Of a DNA stretch of 64,000 nt, positions 12,001 to 27,000 are shown piece by piece. Source of the DNA: Chionis minor (Eukaryota > Chordata > Aves > Charadriiformes > Chionididae); NCBI GenBank assembly GCA_013398295.1, contig VZSF01000046.1:248001-312000 (forward strand). Direction: 5' to 3'. The notes below the pieces were generated by a model that worked only from the letters and a program-made list of their open reading frames with translations, had not been told where the DNA came from and made no database searches. The position numbers and the translations under genes were made by a program. Position 1 is the stretch's first letter. Every line of letters begins with the position of its first letter.

Positions 12001-15000
12001 TCTCCCTTACTCCTATTTCCTCACCAAAGCCTATGTTTACACAACAGGATGGATGAGCCCTTCCAGTTGCCTCTGGAAAAGCTCCTGTCCAATGTCTGAG
12101 AATCTTTCGTGTTTGCTTGGTTCATGATCTATGGGAGATGATCCCGTATAGTATGTGCGAGCTCAATCCCTTCATCCACAAGATCCAAATCCTTTCTGCC
12201 ACTTCAATTTCCTGGGAAAAGAAGTGGAGTAGGAAGTAGCTTCTAGGTCTTTCAGGCATCAGCAAATGCCAGGAAAAGGCTCCGGCTTCCTCCTGACCTC
12301 CTGAAGAAGCAATTGTACTGTTGGTAGGCCTCTCCCTTCCAACCCCACCTAAGGTGACAATGCTCTAGGTAGGTAGCTGGAATAATTAATTTTCCACCGT
12401 GAAGCGCTAATAACCAGGTATGCCAGACATTTATTATCTGAATCAGACTCAAACCTGATTATTTTAAGATTTCTCACAAGCTAAATTGCCACAGAGACAA
12501 TTTACGCCTAATCTCTCTCAGGGTCTGAGGCTCACGCTCTGCTGCATTGGTCACAGTTTCTCTTCCTGCCAAATTTGTAGAGAGCTGAAACAATGTAGAT
12601 AAGGGGCAATATAAGACTCCTGGCTATTCATGTTGTTCTATCCACTAGCTAGGACTGTATTTTTTTTTAAATGTGTAAGATTTTGCACAGTTATTTGAAT
12701 ACACTGCTTATTAAAAATAGTGTTGTGATGAACCACAAATTCATCTCAGCCGACGGTGTGATTTCTGTCTTTCTGGTTTGGCCCGTGTGTATCAGAAAGA
12801 ACTGGCCATCTTTCATCCATGGTCAAGCTACAGAGCATTTAAATGCTTTCACTTTGTGTTGTGCTTCCACTGCCAGATATTTTGTGCCTATGTTTCTGTA
12901 GTAAGCCAATCTGATTGCTATGTGAGCCTCTGGTTGCCAACTGCTTCAGATGAAAAATTCCGTACCAAAACCATCAAAAACTGCAGAAATCCAGTGTGGA
13001 ATGAAACTTTCTACTTCCGGATACAGAGACAAGTCAAGGTACACAACCAAAAACCTCTCTTCTCCATCTCACCTCTATGCAGCTTCTTTCCGTTGAGCCC
13101 AAAACAGGATGTCATATCTTCTCATGCATTTCTGAGTTTACTTAAAATTCCCCTAGCAATCTGGAGCAAAATAATTTTGACTTGAGCTGCAATCCACTTA
13201 TCTCCGAACACATAGTTATTATTTATATATCAGTAATGTGAGCCTAACCTGCTTGGAGAAGGCTGATGGGCCAATGACAAAGTGACAACACAGAGAAACT
13301 ATGAAATGAAAATATAAAACAGCACTATAACAGAGAAACACATCTTTCCCTGAGAGGACATGAAATAATGGCATATCAATGCCAGGAAGCTGCTAAATTC
13401 TAGTATGATTAAGATCTTTACTCAATGTGCTGCTGATAATTACGCTTTAATAGCTGTGAACAGGTGGCTGAAAGTGAAAAGCCCAAGGGCATAGGAAGGT
13501 GGTCACTGATATGAAGTAACTTCTATTGCCCCTGTTGATAAGGGCCAATATAGGGCTTCTGGCTATCCATAATCTTCCTAAAAGATTGCATTTCTGGTGA
13601 GAACTTCTTAAAAGCACAAAAGGTGACCCAAGAAAAATCTCCTTTCGGCCTTAATTGGCAAGTCTAGAAGCTGATTCTTAGAAAGATTACACTCATTTTC
13701 TTACTCTTTCTTGTGACACTTTGTCATCAATAGTTTTTTATTTCTTCTCTGTAAAGGAGGCACTGAACCAGGAAGAATGTCATACTTCTTGAGTACATGC
13801 TAATAAATTGGACATTTTTCATTTCTTTTCCCAGAATATTCTGGAAATTACTGTTTCTGATGATGACGTCATTCGTGATGATGACCATGCGATCGTGCTT
13901 TTTGATGTAGCTAAAATTCCCCTTGGGGAAAGAGTGTTTACAACATTCCCACTAAATCCACAGGTAAGGGCTCGATCAGAGATTTAGTATGTCTTGACGT
14001 TCATTCTCTCACGTCTGATTAAGAGGTGTGCTGGCTCTTCTGTCTTTTGCCACCAGGACCAGCTTGGTGGAAAAAATGTAATAGAATTTATTAAAATCTT
14101 GGAAATTGCACACCAATGACAAAATAGATGGCCTTCTCAAATTCCTGTGGGTTTGCTCTGGCATAGGTTATGGCCAAATTCCCAAGCCCCAGAGCAGATG
14201 GAATTTTCGGGAAGCTTTGCACTTTTAATAATCTGACATAAAATGACAGAGTTTATCTAAGCCTCACAAAGATTATAAAAAGAGAAACAATACAAGGACA
14301 GGGAAACGGTCTTTTTCCACAATATTTTACTATGCACTAAGTCTTAGCATATCGTGTTCAGCACATGGAAGCTGGTAGGGAGGAAAGTGTGAAAAATAAA
14401 GGTTTACTAGGGAGACTTGTAAGCACCAAATAGCCTTTGTTCTTCTAGTACAATTGCGATCTTTTCCTTGAGGAAGAAAAAGCTGCTTCTGTCCTCTAAT
14501 GCTATAGCAAGCATGAAATAGAGTATTGTTACTTATTAAAGCACAGAGGAAACAGTGCTTGCGAAAATGAAGGTCACTTTACAACCTCTGCACATGCTAA
14601 TTGAGACTGCTTTGGGGTTTTTTTTCTTTCATTTTCAGAGGACGGAGGAGCTGGAAGCTGAGTTGCTATTGGAAAGCATGTGAGTAAAAGCCCATTATTA
14701 TGGGAGCAGTTGATTGGACTGGTCCCACAGTGCAGGGAACACAATATCACCTTAATAGCCAGATTCACCCTTTTTCCAAACTTAATGTGTGCATCAGCAA
14801 ATCATTGTAAGAAAGGAAAATGCCATGATGTGGAAAAAGAGTTCAGAATTTTTAATTCTGTGACTTTATCTTAAAATTTATATATTACTTATGTAGTTCA
14901 GAGTTGGTTTGCTGGGGCTGGTAAGTCCCACTGCAGAAAGTCTATAGATTTTCTGGAGAGGATTCTTTGGGCAGCTGATGTCTGAGGAGAAAGCTGCTAC

Positions 15001-18000
15001 CCGATCTGTGATATACCTGTGCTATTGAGGTTGTTACAAGCACTTTCCAGGTGCTTTATTGCAATTGAATCATTTCTGCTAGGTGGTCATGTGGCACCCA
15101 GTGAAAAGGGAGCAGACCTCTGCAAACAATAGGAAGGAGCAAATAAAAAAAAAATTAAGAGAGAAAAATGCGTCCTGTTCAGATTGTATTGTTTATAAAA
15201 TACATATTATTTGTTCTTTTTTTCTAGCCAGGGTCCTCCTGAAACCATCATCACGAATGGGACAATAGTGGTAAAATATTATTTCCTTTGTTCTCTTGTC
15301 TTCTTTCCCACACCTTTCTCTGCCTTAACTGACTATGACGGCAGTGCAGGAAACATTGCAAGTCTTCATTCTTTAGTGATACTTTTTCTCTTAGGAGCTT
15401 TATCTTTGAGGAGGCCAGCATGACCTTAGAGGAGGCTTCAGACTGCTCTCATTTTCCTTCATTTTGCCTGCATCCATTGAAAATGGATGTGTTTAGCATA
15501 GCACCATCTTCCCACGTGACAATGAAGTTAATTCTCACATTCATTGGTTCTGGCAGAAGTCTCCAACACAGTTGGCTCCCACATTCAAGCAGTGACCCTT
15601 CCTACAATGACTCTTCCAATATCTGCCAGCACTGGTGGTGACATGGCTGAACAAGTAATCTAATTCTCTGTCCCCGCCATGTCTGTTTTAGTGTCGTGAA
15701 GTAGCCTGTTTGGAAGTTCACTTGGACAGCAGGATGAAAAATAAGCATTTTTCAGGTAAGCTTATTAATTCTTTAACTGAATATTAGTGATTTTACCCTC
15801 TCTAACAATGCCTAGAAATTACATCACCCAAAATACTAAGGCTTCAATTGACTGCATCTAAGGTGATGTGTAAAAACTTTGCAGTAGGGAACACCACCTG
15901 TTCTGCAGCAGGTGTAGGTTCAGGGTTCTGACTTCACAGGGAGCCTTGTGCCAGACTACAAACAACATCAGATGTGTGCACAGCAGGTATCTATACCCCA
16001 AGATGAGATCCTGAAAATCCCAGCTGTAGTCTCTGCTAAAGAAGCTTACTTCCTTAGGCACTATAGTCCATAGCCTTAACTTTCCTCCAGGTCTCTGACA
16101 GTTTGACTTCTGCATGCACACAGAAACACCTCATCTTTTGCAGGGGTTAGCCGGTCAGCAGCTGGCTCCCGCCTGACCCTGATCGAGATCCAGAATCTAG
16201 AAGTTCCTCTGCCCACAACCCCTGAGGGGCTGGATCTGGTAGGCAATCTCAGAGCATGCATAACACACACTGTCAGGATTAGCTCATCTCTTCCTATAAA
16301 TAGGGTCATCTGCTGCAGAGTCAGACCTTATTTTAGGGGACTGAGAACTTCCGGTGTTCATTATTTGGCCTGGGATGAGGATGATTTACAATGCAAAGTA
16401 CCTGGTTGCATTCATTGCGTCATGATGCAACTGCAATAGAGATGCAGCAGTCTAAAATTGATTACCATATACATCACACTCCCATCTGGCTTCTTGTTCA
16501 GCCTGTTATAAAGATAAAACCACCTGTAATATTTGGGTCTTGGATCACTTTCAGAAGACAGCTTTCCAAATACAAAGGAAGAGGAGAGGGGTTTGTTCAA
16601 AGCTACCTTATGCTTCTTTTTTCCCTTTCTCTCCTTTTTGCAATTAGAAGTAACTTTTTGTGTGCATTTTATCTCATTGTTTTAGAGAATGAGCTAACAT
16701 TTACAGTGAGAGGATCCTTTGAAGAGACCAAGAGAGTTTCAGTGGGCTGTGGCTCCCGCTCCCCTCTCCCAGATCCCACTTTCTTCCACTATGCCAAATA
16801 CAAGCAACCCTCCCTGGATGTTGCACTCACAAAGAAGAGGAGACTTCCCACATTTGTACGTTACCCCAGAACACGGCAGACAACACAGCCAGTCCTATGA
16901 TCTGACCTTTATGTGTGAGTAGGCAGAAGAAGGAGAACATTTCTGTCTTAACCAAAAAGCACTCCGTCCTCCTTTTCAGTGTGCTTGCATGTCCTGCGGA
17001 GCAAGAAGGAGCAGAAGTGTCCCCCTGACTCTCCCTCTGAAGTCGCTCCCCTCCGAGCAGGAAGTAGTTGGCGAGGTAAGTGTCCATTGGCCACGGGGAA
17101 TCCTTTGCAGGCTTTTGAAAATTGTTGCTGGTTCCCAAGAGGCAGAAACCAAAGACCACCTCTCTTTATACAGAGCTGGTTGTTTCTAACCTCCCTCAAA
17201 TCTAGGGTGATGCATAATGTGGTCAATTATTTGGAGTAAAATAAAATGGGAAATCCAGGGGAGAAGGAGGAAGAAGAAAAATGTCTAAGCTGGTGCTCAT
17301 GCTCCTTCTATTGTCTGTGCCCTTAGCCAGGCTGGAGGTCATTGGGTGCCACCAGGACAGAAAGCCAAGGCTGCAGCCTGGCACACTGCCGCGGCAGGCA
17401 AGCCTGTGCTACACTTGAGGGGTGCTCAGGCTCTTTGGCTTCCCCTTGTATCTGACATTGTCGTGTGAGAGGCTTTAGTTTCAAGACCTGTGTTTAATGG
17501 TGGACCCTTCCAGCGAGGTGAGATGTAGCACTGCAGCTCTTCTGCGATCTGTTCATGTAGCTAAGTAGTGCCAATGCAAGCTGCACCTGAGCTTCACAAG
17601 AGAGAGAAGATGCAGACTATAGATGATAATACCAAGGTTGGTGCAGATCTCTGGGTACTAACAGAACATTGAGAGGGGGGTCTATCTCCCAATCTCAGTT
17701 TACTGGGGTTTAGAGTTTTGTAGATGTAATGATGACCCAAAAGAGCTGGGTCTCTTTATGAGTGAGGGAAGAGGACTGTTTTAAACAAAATATCAACATT
17801 CATAATTTTACCTTTTTAATTTTCAGCACAGAAAATTTGATTTGCACTTTAAGGTGAAAAAATGGTAAGATATCTATTTTCCTTCTGTGTTTTTCCCCTC
17901 AGTTCTTTGAATTTGGATAGCTGCCAATCAAGTTCCAATCCCTTTGTTACTGCCCGTGTCCTGAATGTTGGCTCATCCTCATTTCAGACTATAAAATAAA

Positions 18001-21000
18001 ATGGACTCAGTACATAATAAAGAGATTTTCAGTGGCCATGAATTTATGTGATGAGACTATACAGTGAGTTAAGAAAAGATTTTATAAAGAACATGCCAAT
18101 TTTCTATTGATATTTTGCTGCAATCAAAATTATGGCTAACGGCCACTGTAGACACTCTACAAGTGATACCTCTACAAGTTATTGCCAAATGAAGATTTTC
18201 AATAAAAGCAGCATTTCAAAACTAATTGATAGAAGCCTTTCTGTTTCCCAAGGTCAGAGACAAAAACTAAAAGGCCAAAGTCAGAGTGTCTGGTCACTCT
18301 AGGATATGAAAAAATTGAAATAATAAATGTATCTGCATTTATTTTTTAATGTCTACTCAAAGACATAAATGCAAATTAACTCAATCAAGTGATTGCTTAT
18401 TTGTAAATCAAGGAAACACATTGTGTATTTTGAGATATGGTTCAGGTCTTAGCAAAATTTATGAGATTAATATATTACATTATGTAGGAAATTCTCTTCC
18501 CTTACAAAAGCAAATGCATCTTCTATCATGCTGCTTATTTTCAGTAAATATTCTATTAGATAGACATACAGTTTACAGCTGTCATTTAAAAACTTCTTCC
18601 TTAACAAGTCTAAGAAAGATTTTCATAGCAGCTTCCAAACTGCAAATGTAGTGCTCATGAATATCCACAAACGACTATATACACACCCCCCCAAAAAAAG
18701 CATTCGAGCACAAAAGTCCACAACTTCAGACCACAATTCGCAGGTATGGGTGGAAGTTTGTGCAAATTTTGAAGGTAGCCTTTAAAAGCCACCTTTAAAA
18801 CACTGCCCTCTGCAGGCTTTTGGCTTTATGTCTGAAAGGGAACAATTTCTGTCAGTTGTAGCTATATTTAACTTCAGGCATCTTCCACAAGGAGAAAAAA
18901 TAGAAACCCTCTCAGTCCGAAGGAAGACACACTGTTGTTCTCCAGGAACAAACTAAAACATTTCATCTCTTCCTGCTCTGCTTTATATAGACCTAATGGT
19001 GAAGGCACGTCTATTTATGAAGTAGGAGCAATTAAAATGACGAATTAGATTATAAACATGATGTGAGATACCTGCTCCTCTGTTCCAGCCAGGAAGACCT
19101 AGACGTACGCCTGGGGTTTGACCTATGTGCCCAGGAACAAGATTTCATTCGCAAGAGGAAGAAGGTGGCTGCAGCCGCCCTGAAGGACATTCTCCAGCTG
19201 GAGGAGGACTTGCTGGACGATGAGGTATCTGAGACATAATTGTTCTCTGCTTTCTCCACAGCTGAATGTCAAAATGTAGCATCTGTGTTCAATTCCCATT
19301 TTCCTGGAAACAGTGTAAAGTATCATGCAAGCTATGGCTGACCTCTTTATTGTAGGGAAGAAATGAGCACTCATAGGGAACACTAATAAAAACGTGTAGC
19401 CCTGTTGCTACAGGACCTACCTTTGTGTTGAGTAGCAGCCTGCACAATAGTGCAGAGAAGGGCTAGGTGCTCTCAGGACCAAAGCTAAGGCTTCTTTTAG
19501 GCCTCACAGTCATGTTGGCCAGATCTAAACTACTTCATTCCCTCACGGTTCAAACTGGACTTTGTTGTGCCTTTTGTGCTGGCATTCAGGCTCCCATTGT
19601 GTGAGTTGCCAGTTTGACTTGATCATCTGCTGCAGCTAGAGCATGCGCTTGCTTGGCAAATGGAAATGATAACAGAGGGTCCAAGGCAGGGAAAAATCAA
19701 GTTTCTCCCTTTTAATTATACTCCCACAACTGCAGAGTGAAGTCTGAACTCAGATGTGAGAGGACAAATTTTCCTTGTTTCACCCTAAACTGAGTTCAGC
19801 AGGTTTTTTGCACTGCTGAACCTTTCACACACAATACCTTGCCTTTAAATGCCAGGATTAAGCGTGGCTCATCTCCTTCCGCTCAGATGTAGAGGCACCC
19901 ATACTTCTCCCTGTAGAACAACCTCCTGATGCTTTGCACAAGAAATTAATTCACCCCAATACATGGTAGCTATCTTTATTGTTAATGGACCCAATTCATA
20001 TTTATGGATTAATCCTTCTTCTAAGACTGCCAGACGCTGGATTTCTGTATCACCACAGAAAGAAGTAATTGCAGCTCCCTTGCATACCTAGTATTGTATG
20101 TACATACATGGTAGGTGGGGTGAGTATGGTTTCTCTTTCCTCCAGCAACCGTAAAAGGGGATGTTGCCATCAGCCTCTGGTCTCAGGGGATCTTAACTGG
20201 TCTGTGCTCTCAAACCCAACAGTCATGATACATCTAATGTGTCCTGTTAAATAACTATACAATAGTAGAAATCAGCTTTACAAACTTCAGTAACAGAGGT
20301 TATTACTACTCACATGGAACCTTTGAGACAGCACCTGTGTTTTCTGGTCTATTGGATCTGATAAAAATCTGGTTCAGATAGCAGAAGGTGCCATTCCTTC
20401 TAGTCTTTTGCTGGTCTGTGTTACTGGTTTTGCAATACAGCACTGAAAACATGATGTTTGAGATGATGCATTTCATGTAGTAATGCACAGCTGCTTGGCA
20501 GAGAAAACGCAAAGTATTTCTCACTCGTCCTATGCCTCATTATTAATTCAGGTTTTTCTTCTCCTTGCAGACTAGTGCATGCAGCACCTTTATTACTTTA
20601 TCGGTGCCGTAACTTTCTCTTTTCTAATCAATGATGTCCCTCTCCCTTCTCAGATCGTGTCATTAAATGCATGTATTTTGGGCTTGAACAGGTACCTGTG
20701 GTAGCAATCATGACAACAGGTGGCGGAACCAGAGCTCTGACAGCCATGTACGCTCACCTTCTCAGTGTGCAGGAACTAAATGTCTTGGACTGTGTCTCAT
20801 ACATCACTGGTTTATCTGGCACAACATGGTAAGACCAAGACAAAGGCTTCACAGGAATTTTCTATATGGGATGTCAAGGAATGATCTGAAGAGTTGTATC
20901 ATCTTTGCTATCAAGAACGGACTTTCTTTTTCTGATGTGGCTTTTTCTTACTTCCTTTGGTGGTATTTGCCAGTATTTGGAATCAATTCGGTCCTGATTA

Positions 21001-24000
21001 AACATGTGGATGGTACCACATACACATGTGCTTTTCATGTAAATCAAGTAATGAAAACTTCCCAAAGCTCTGCTTCTGAACTCACATTTTTCCCCTGGTT
21101 TTTTTTTTCTTTTTTTTTAGGACCATGTCAAACTTGTATGAAGATCCTGACTGGTCCCAAAAGGATCTTAAGGAAACACTCAAGGATGCCCGAAAGCATG
21201 TGCTCAAAAATAAGTTCTTTACTTGTTTTGCCCCTGATCGTCTGAAATACTATTTGAAAGAGTTGTGCCAGAGGGAACAGGAAGGACATCAGATATGCTT
21301 CACAGATCTATGGGGACTCATCATTGAAACCATGTTACATGAAAAGGTACAAAAGCAGTACCTTCCTCTTCAGATTTGCATATTTAGTGAATATAGAGGC
21401 AAGGGCAGACAGTAAATCAAAAAACGGTTGAGATCTCAGCTGCTCAATCAGCTAGAGCCGGCTGCCCAGAATCATGGGCTTTTGAGTATCTCCACAGGTG
21501 AAGACTCCACAACTTCTCTTGGCAGCATTTGCCAGTGTTTGACCACCCTGTGGACATCCACCCTTTTTTAGGATAGAAGCCTAAACCACATGCCATGATG
21601 GTGTCATTCTTTGTGTTTGTTGGCTGTATTATGCAGCTCTTAACATCCCACCTGGTACAGAAAGGGCGGGAATGAAGAGAAATAACATGAAACTTGCAAT
21701 TTGAGCAACTGTAAAATGAATTCACATGTAAATATTTAAATGAAAATCCTGCTGTTGTTTTAAAAGAGCTGCACAGTGTGATCACAAACACAAACCTAAA
21801 GACAGCATCTCTGAGTTTAGTGGGATTATGTCACCCTGTAAACATTTCCACCAAAAGGCAATGTTCAGGCTCTGTTTCAGTATTTGTGACTATTTCCTTG
21901 CCAATAGGCCATTTACACTTAAGAAGGAGAAAACATTCCCCCTATAATACAAATATCTCCACATGCATTCAAACTTCTACTGCCTGAGCACAGCACAGTG
22001 AGAGAGAGACATGGGGGTGGCTCAGCAGGGAGCTGTGAGTGTCCCTGCAGTGCCACAGCTCTGTCTCCTGGACCGGCACCACCGTAGGGAAGCCCAGTGG
22101 CACAACCATCCTTCCAAAGGCTGCTCCAGCAAGGGGGAGCACCTGCAGCTCTCCTTTGAGGAGGATCTGAACTCAGCACCCTCTCAAGCCTTGGCACAGC
22201 TCCCAGAGCATCCTGCCCTTTCCACCCTGCCTGACTGTGTGAGATGCTTCGCAGCAGAAGCAGTAAGGGTCAAGGCTCACAGAATATTAATTCTGTCCAG
22301 GGTTTGGCTCTGACATGGGTCTGGTGATTTTCTGGGCAGTCAGGGCAGGGCTTACTCTTTCTGAATGAAATATTTCATGTCAAGAGTGCTTTTCAAATAT
22401 TTCCAGATATTTTCCCAAAGTAAATAACGCAAACAACGTTTTCTTCCTACTATTGAATCTCAGGGTTTTTTGTCAGCATATGACCGTAACTTAGGACTAC
22501 TTGTGTACTGAAGTGCTGGGCTGGGGAGGGCCAGAGATATGGATAATAGCATCTCTCTGAACTAAACTGGTGGGAAACATCCTAGTTGGAGTCTGGTGTG
22601 CACTGTGTTGTCAGAGCCCTGAAGTGGGAGGCTCTTTGTCATCTAACTGTCCTCAGCTATTGTCCTTCTTCAAAACAGGAGGACTCCCATAAGCTCACAG
22701 ATCAGCAGCAGGCACTAAATCAGGGTCAGAATCCCCTGCCCATCTACCTCTCTCTCAATGTGAAGGATAAAATCAGCGACCAGGATTTTAGAGGTAATAA
22801 TACTCTGTTTCACATTTAATCCAAATAAGAGTAGGACTAGGTAAAGAAATCAGTTCAATGCAAAAATCCTCTAAAGGGTCAATCCACCTAAGAGTAGAAT
22901 TTTAATGTTAATTTTTTTTATATCTTAGTATGTTCAGCTGGTATTCATGATCAAAAGCAGCACGATGGAGGATGTTGTCACGAAATTAACTGCTAAATTA
23001 CCTCAGAAATCTAAAGTTTGTAGAGAAATTTAGATGTAAGAGGACAATTCACTCTTCATGTTCAACCCTGCGAAATGTACAGTGAATAAATGTCTGTTTG
23101 CAAAGTATGTTAGTTAGGAACGAGTCTGCCTTAACCTGGCCAATATCATGTTTTATTCAACTAATTTGTGCCTCTGCTGCTGTAATCAGTCTATTTTGTG
23201 CTTTTTCTTTCAGAATGGGTGGAATTCACCCCTTATGAAGTAGGGTTCCTGAAATATGGTGCTTTCATTCGTGCAGAAGATTTTGGTAGTGAGTTCTTCA
23301 TGGGTCGCCTGATGAAGAAAATCCCAGAATCCAGAATCTGCTTTTTGGAAGGTGATTTGTTGCTCTGTGGAGATGTCATGTAATATAAGATAATCCATTC
23401 CTGTGCAAAATACTCTTCTGAAAGAAAGCAATTAGCCTATCTTTTATCTGCCAGGAACAGTATTTGTTAAAATATTAGAACTGATAACAGGTCACTATCG
23501 GCAGAATTTTTTTTCTTCTCTGCAATTTTATTCAGCTAAACAGATTTATTCGATTTTATATGTGGTTATGCTTACTGACATGAGGCCTTCGCAATACTTA
23601 TACGTCTTTGTCAGTGAGAAAAGTTGAGTAACATTGCCACTAAGTTAAATCACCAGACTCTTCTGCAACCCGAGTCTCTAAATACAGCCTTTTCTCTACA
23701 ATGTTCCTGCCACAGCTAACCTTGATTAATCCTCCAGAGCAACACTTCCATTTCAGAGTCCAAATAAGTCACAATATTTACCTTTTTTCCCTCTTGCATA
23801 AGAACAGCGTAAGTAGTGAGGAAATCTTTTTTTTTTTCCCCCTTTGCAAAAGCAATCTCTTGCTTCATTGTTCTTCCTACTTCCACCAATTGCATAAAGG
23901 AAGTTTCAGGAGGTTTTTGAGAAGTGAAGACTGTTTGCCTGTGTGGAGTTTTCTCTACAGCTAGCGGTGAGGTGTAAGGAAGCAGTCAGAACCTCCCCAT

Positions 24001-27000
24001 CCCTGGCTGCAATGTTAAACAAGGTACCCAGGTCTGCCCTTCGGCGGTCAGAAATGCCAGCAGGCCACCAGCCCCCTTCCTACACCTCCCACCTTGGCAC
24101 TTTCTTCTTCCCTTCTCTAGAGTGATGCTGGGACATTTGTGTCTCTGTTCCCTGCCGATGATCCAGAGTCCCCTCATTCAGGTAGTGTTGCTTATTTCAG
24201 TGACACAGATATTTGAATGGTTTTGAGCAAATTCCTTTGCACAGCAACCCCCAAACAGAGCACGGACTGAATACACAGGTCCTGCAGCTCTTTCCTGCAT
24301 GGCCAAGCCCATCCCTCTGTCCCATCCCTGGCCAGGCAATCTCCAGGCTGCTCAGATGCAGCCTCTTCTGTCCATTGCCCTGTTCCTCCCAAGAGTGCCA
24401 GGTTTAGTTCTGCAGTTTGTAGGGTTCGGGAAGGCACAGGCCGGCACAGACAACCATACCAGGTAACCCTGTTTTCTCAGCCTGAAAGATGATTGCAGGT
24501 AGATGGCAGTCTGGACTGCCATCAAGTTTGCTACATCTGTGAGCAAAAGGTAGAACTTGAAAATGTTGAATATGCTCTAAAGCCTCAAAAATCAGAAAAC
24601 AAATTGAAAGATTCCTACATTTACACTTTCTATTTTAAAAACTTTTAAGTCAGCTTCCTTATTCTAAGGGATATTAGTGTAAGAATCTTGAATGGTTTTT
24701 GGTTAACATTACTGCATGATAACTGCATACCTGTAACAGGATTATGCTCCAAATAAAACCTTTAAAATTATGAATGCCGGGAACTTGCGGAATAACAAAC
24801 ATTGAGGTCACGTGGAAAATATTAAAATGAACTTGACAAAATGTTATTTGCCACGTAACAAAAATGAATGTGTTAGCAGATACACCAAAAATACTACCAG
24901 ACCTCTTAATATATGTCATTAAACTAGATTCTTCATATACATTATGGATTCATACACCAATTTATAAAGACAGTCCCTTTTATTTGTGCACTATGATAAC
25001 GTAATGAATAAGGTTTGCTAGAGAATGCAGAAGTTACTGAAGGTCATTGTGACTGAAAATGCTTCCAGGTCTTTACTGGTTTACTTTCTGACAAATTTAT
25101 CCTATGCCACAGGAATCTGGAGCAGTGTATTTTCTTTGAATCTTATGGATGCTTGGTATATATCTGTTAATTCGGAAGACTTCTGGCACAAATGGACCCA
25201 AGACAAAATTACTGACATAGGTGGGTTATTCTTATGCTATTATATTATTTTCTTTTTTCTTTTACCCTCTGTGCTATTCTTTCACTGAATTTTTCAAAGC
25301 CATTTTGGAATTCCCTCTTCAGGGATTCCTGTAATCTGCATAGGAATCAGGAAGAAACTCATGCCGTGTATTACAATATGGCAATCATTTCAGTTGTGTG
25401 AGAAAAGAATCCAAGGGATCTGTCACAGGAAAAAAAAGAGAATGGCCCTCATATGAGCTGTTTTCAGAGCACAAGTGTAAAACTGGAGACAAGTACCCCT
25501 GTAGAGTAGGAGAGGCTGGAAGCCTCCCCTAGCCATCCACAGTCTCCCGGTTCATCTCTTGGAAGTCGGAGTATGGCACGATGCTTCACAGAAACAAGAG
25601 CCAACACCATCCTTGCCTCTCTGGAGTCTACAAAGCATGGAAATAACCTTCAGCACTATTGGAAATCATTCCACGCTAGTCATAAGGATGAGATTTGCAT
25701 AACACGGTGCCGAATTAAGAAACATCTGCAGGGTAGGATTTCAAGGAGAAATACACAAGACAGACATACTACAGGAAAAAAGATGAGAAGGAAGAGAAAC
25801 ATAGCAAAAAGGGTGATTTTTTTATCTTTTTGCACTTGTAGGGGGTAGTTTCTGGTTGTTAAAAGAAGGAGCTTGCATTTGCTGGTAAGGAAGATTAATA
25901 ATGTTTGTGGGGGTCATGTGTGTGGCTGAGAGAGAAACTGTAACACAGAGTAGCAAAGGAAGACAGGGTAAGTGCACAATATTTTAGTGGATAAAATCAT
26001 AGAAAAGCAAAGGAAATTATAGTGGGTGAGATGGACTCTTTTGCAGTACGAACAAGGCCTTTACCACCACAGAGTGAGAAGAAGAAATGGATTTTTCAAA
26101 GCCTAGCTGAAAAACTGTGAGATTTCTGGAGATCCTGGAAATAAAAAGAGAAATAAGTCCAAGTTTTGCCAAACACGTTAAAACAAATGATGATTGCATA
26201 GATTGACATCAACAATGAAACCACATACAAGAACTGTTATTCTTTCTTCTGCAGATGACAAAACCCTATTCCCTACAAGACCAAATGAGCTGGATACTCG
26301 AGTGGTTTGTCCCACTGACAGCTTTTCAGACATTTTCCGAGATGTTGCCATGCTACGGCCAGCAGCTTCAGAAATCCATAACTTCCTGAGGGGCCTCCAG
26401 ATGAACAACAACTACCTAGAGAGCAACTTTTCTAAATGGAAAGGTATGGTAATAGCAGCCTGCTTTTAGTTTTATTTTAAACTATTCTTGTGAAAAAGAA
26501 AGGATGCTAAGGAGATTATCAAGCTGACTGCCTTTTTGTTGTGTTCCTATCCTCTGATAATATTTGAAACTGTTTGTCACTGAAAGCAGAAATTAGGTAA
26601 CAGGAGATGCTTCAAAAATAAGTTCTTAAAAATTTCATGAAGTCTAGCAACTGATAGATGAGAAAGATCCTGATTAGTCAACCAACATATGTCTGCTGAT
26701 GTGCCAGCCAGCCAGCCTGCACGCTTGTGGCATGGCACTGGTGCCATCACGTGCTGCCTCTTGCCCAGGCGATACAAAAGGGATGTGGGAGGGAGCCCTG
26801 TTTCATGTTACCTTTTTACTTGTAAGATACGACCTTTGTAACAGTATTCCTTGTTACTTAGTTTGGGAATTTGTGATCAGTCCAGTACCAGACCTTCCCT
26901 GCACCATAGTAGATGTGTGACTGTTCTCATAGTGGGCAAGGCACCAAACATCTTTAGTCTTTAGCATGTTGCAACAGTGAGGTACCATGTTAATTGTTTC

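Larger units (their letters stand above)
3477..12901 (+). other. long PLA2G4E intron (9.4 kb) carrying old transposon relics
   Basis: The largest intron of the gene. It contains a MIR/L2-like relic near 5.4-5.6 kb, an AT dinucleotide tract near 6.55 kb, a CR1 3' end near 7.2-7.3 kb and a 1-kb CR1 copy at 9.8-10.9 kb. The rest is unremarkable; the small open frames in it have no splice or protein support. Confidence 0.75.

Noticed and set aside
16146..16238. Exon-like open stretch in the intron after 15,755, with an AG before and GTAGGC after
   Set aside because: Its length leaves the wrong phase for the exon at 16,686, while joining 15,755 directly to 16,686 restores a conserved frame and peptide.
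18349..18651. 100-codon open frame in a PLA2G4E intron
   Set aside because: AT-rich, no homology recognised, no good splice sites.
23943..24437. GC-richer block with open frames on both strands, considered as a missed PLA2G4E exon
   Set aside because: Exons 23,214-23,351 and 25,113-25,220 already join in phase with an unbroken conserved lipase sequence.
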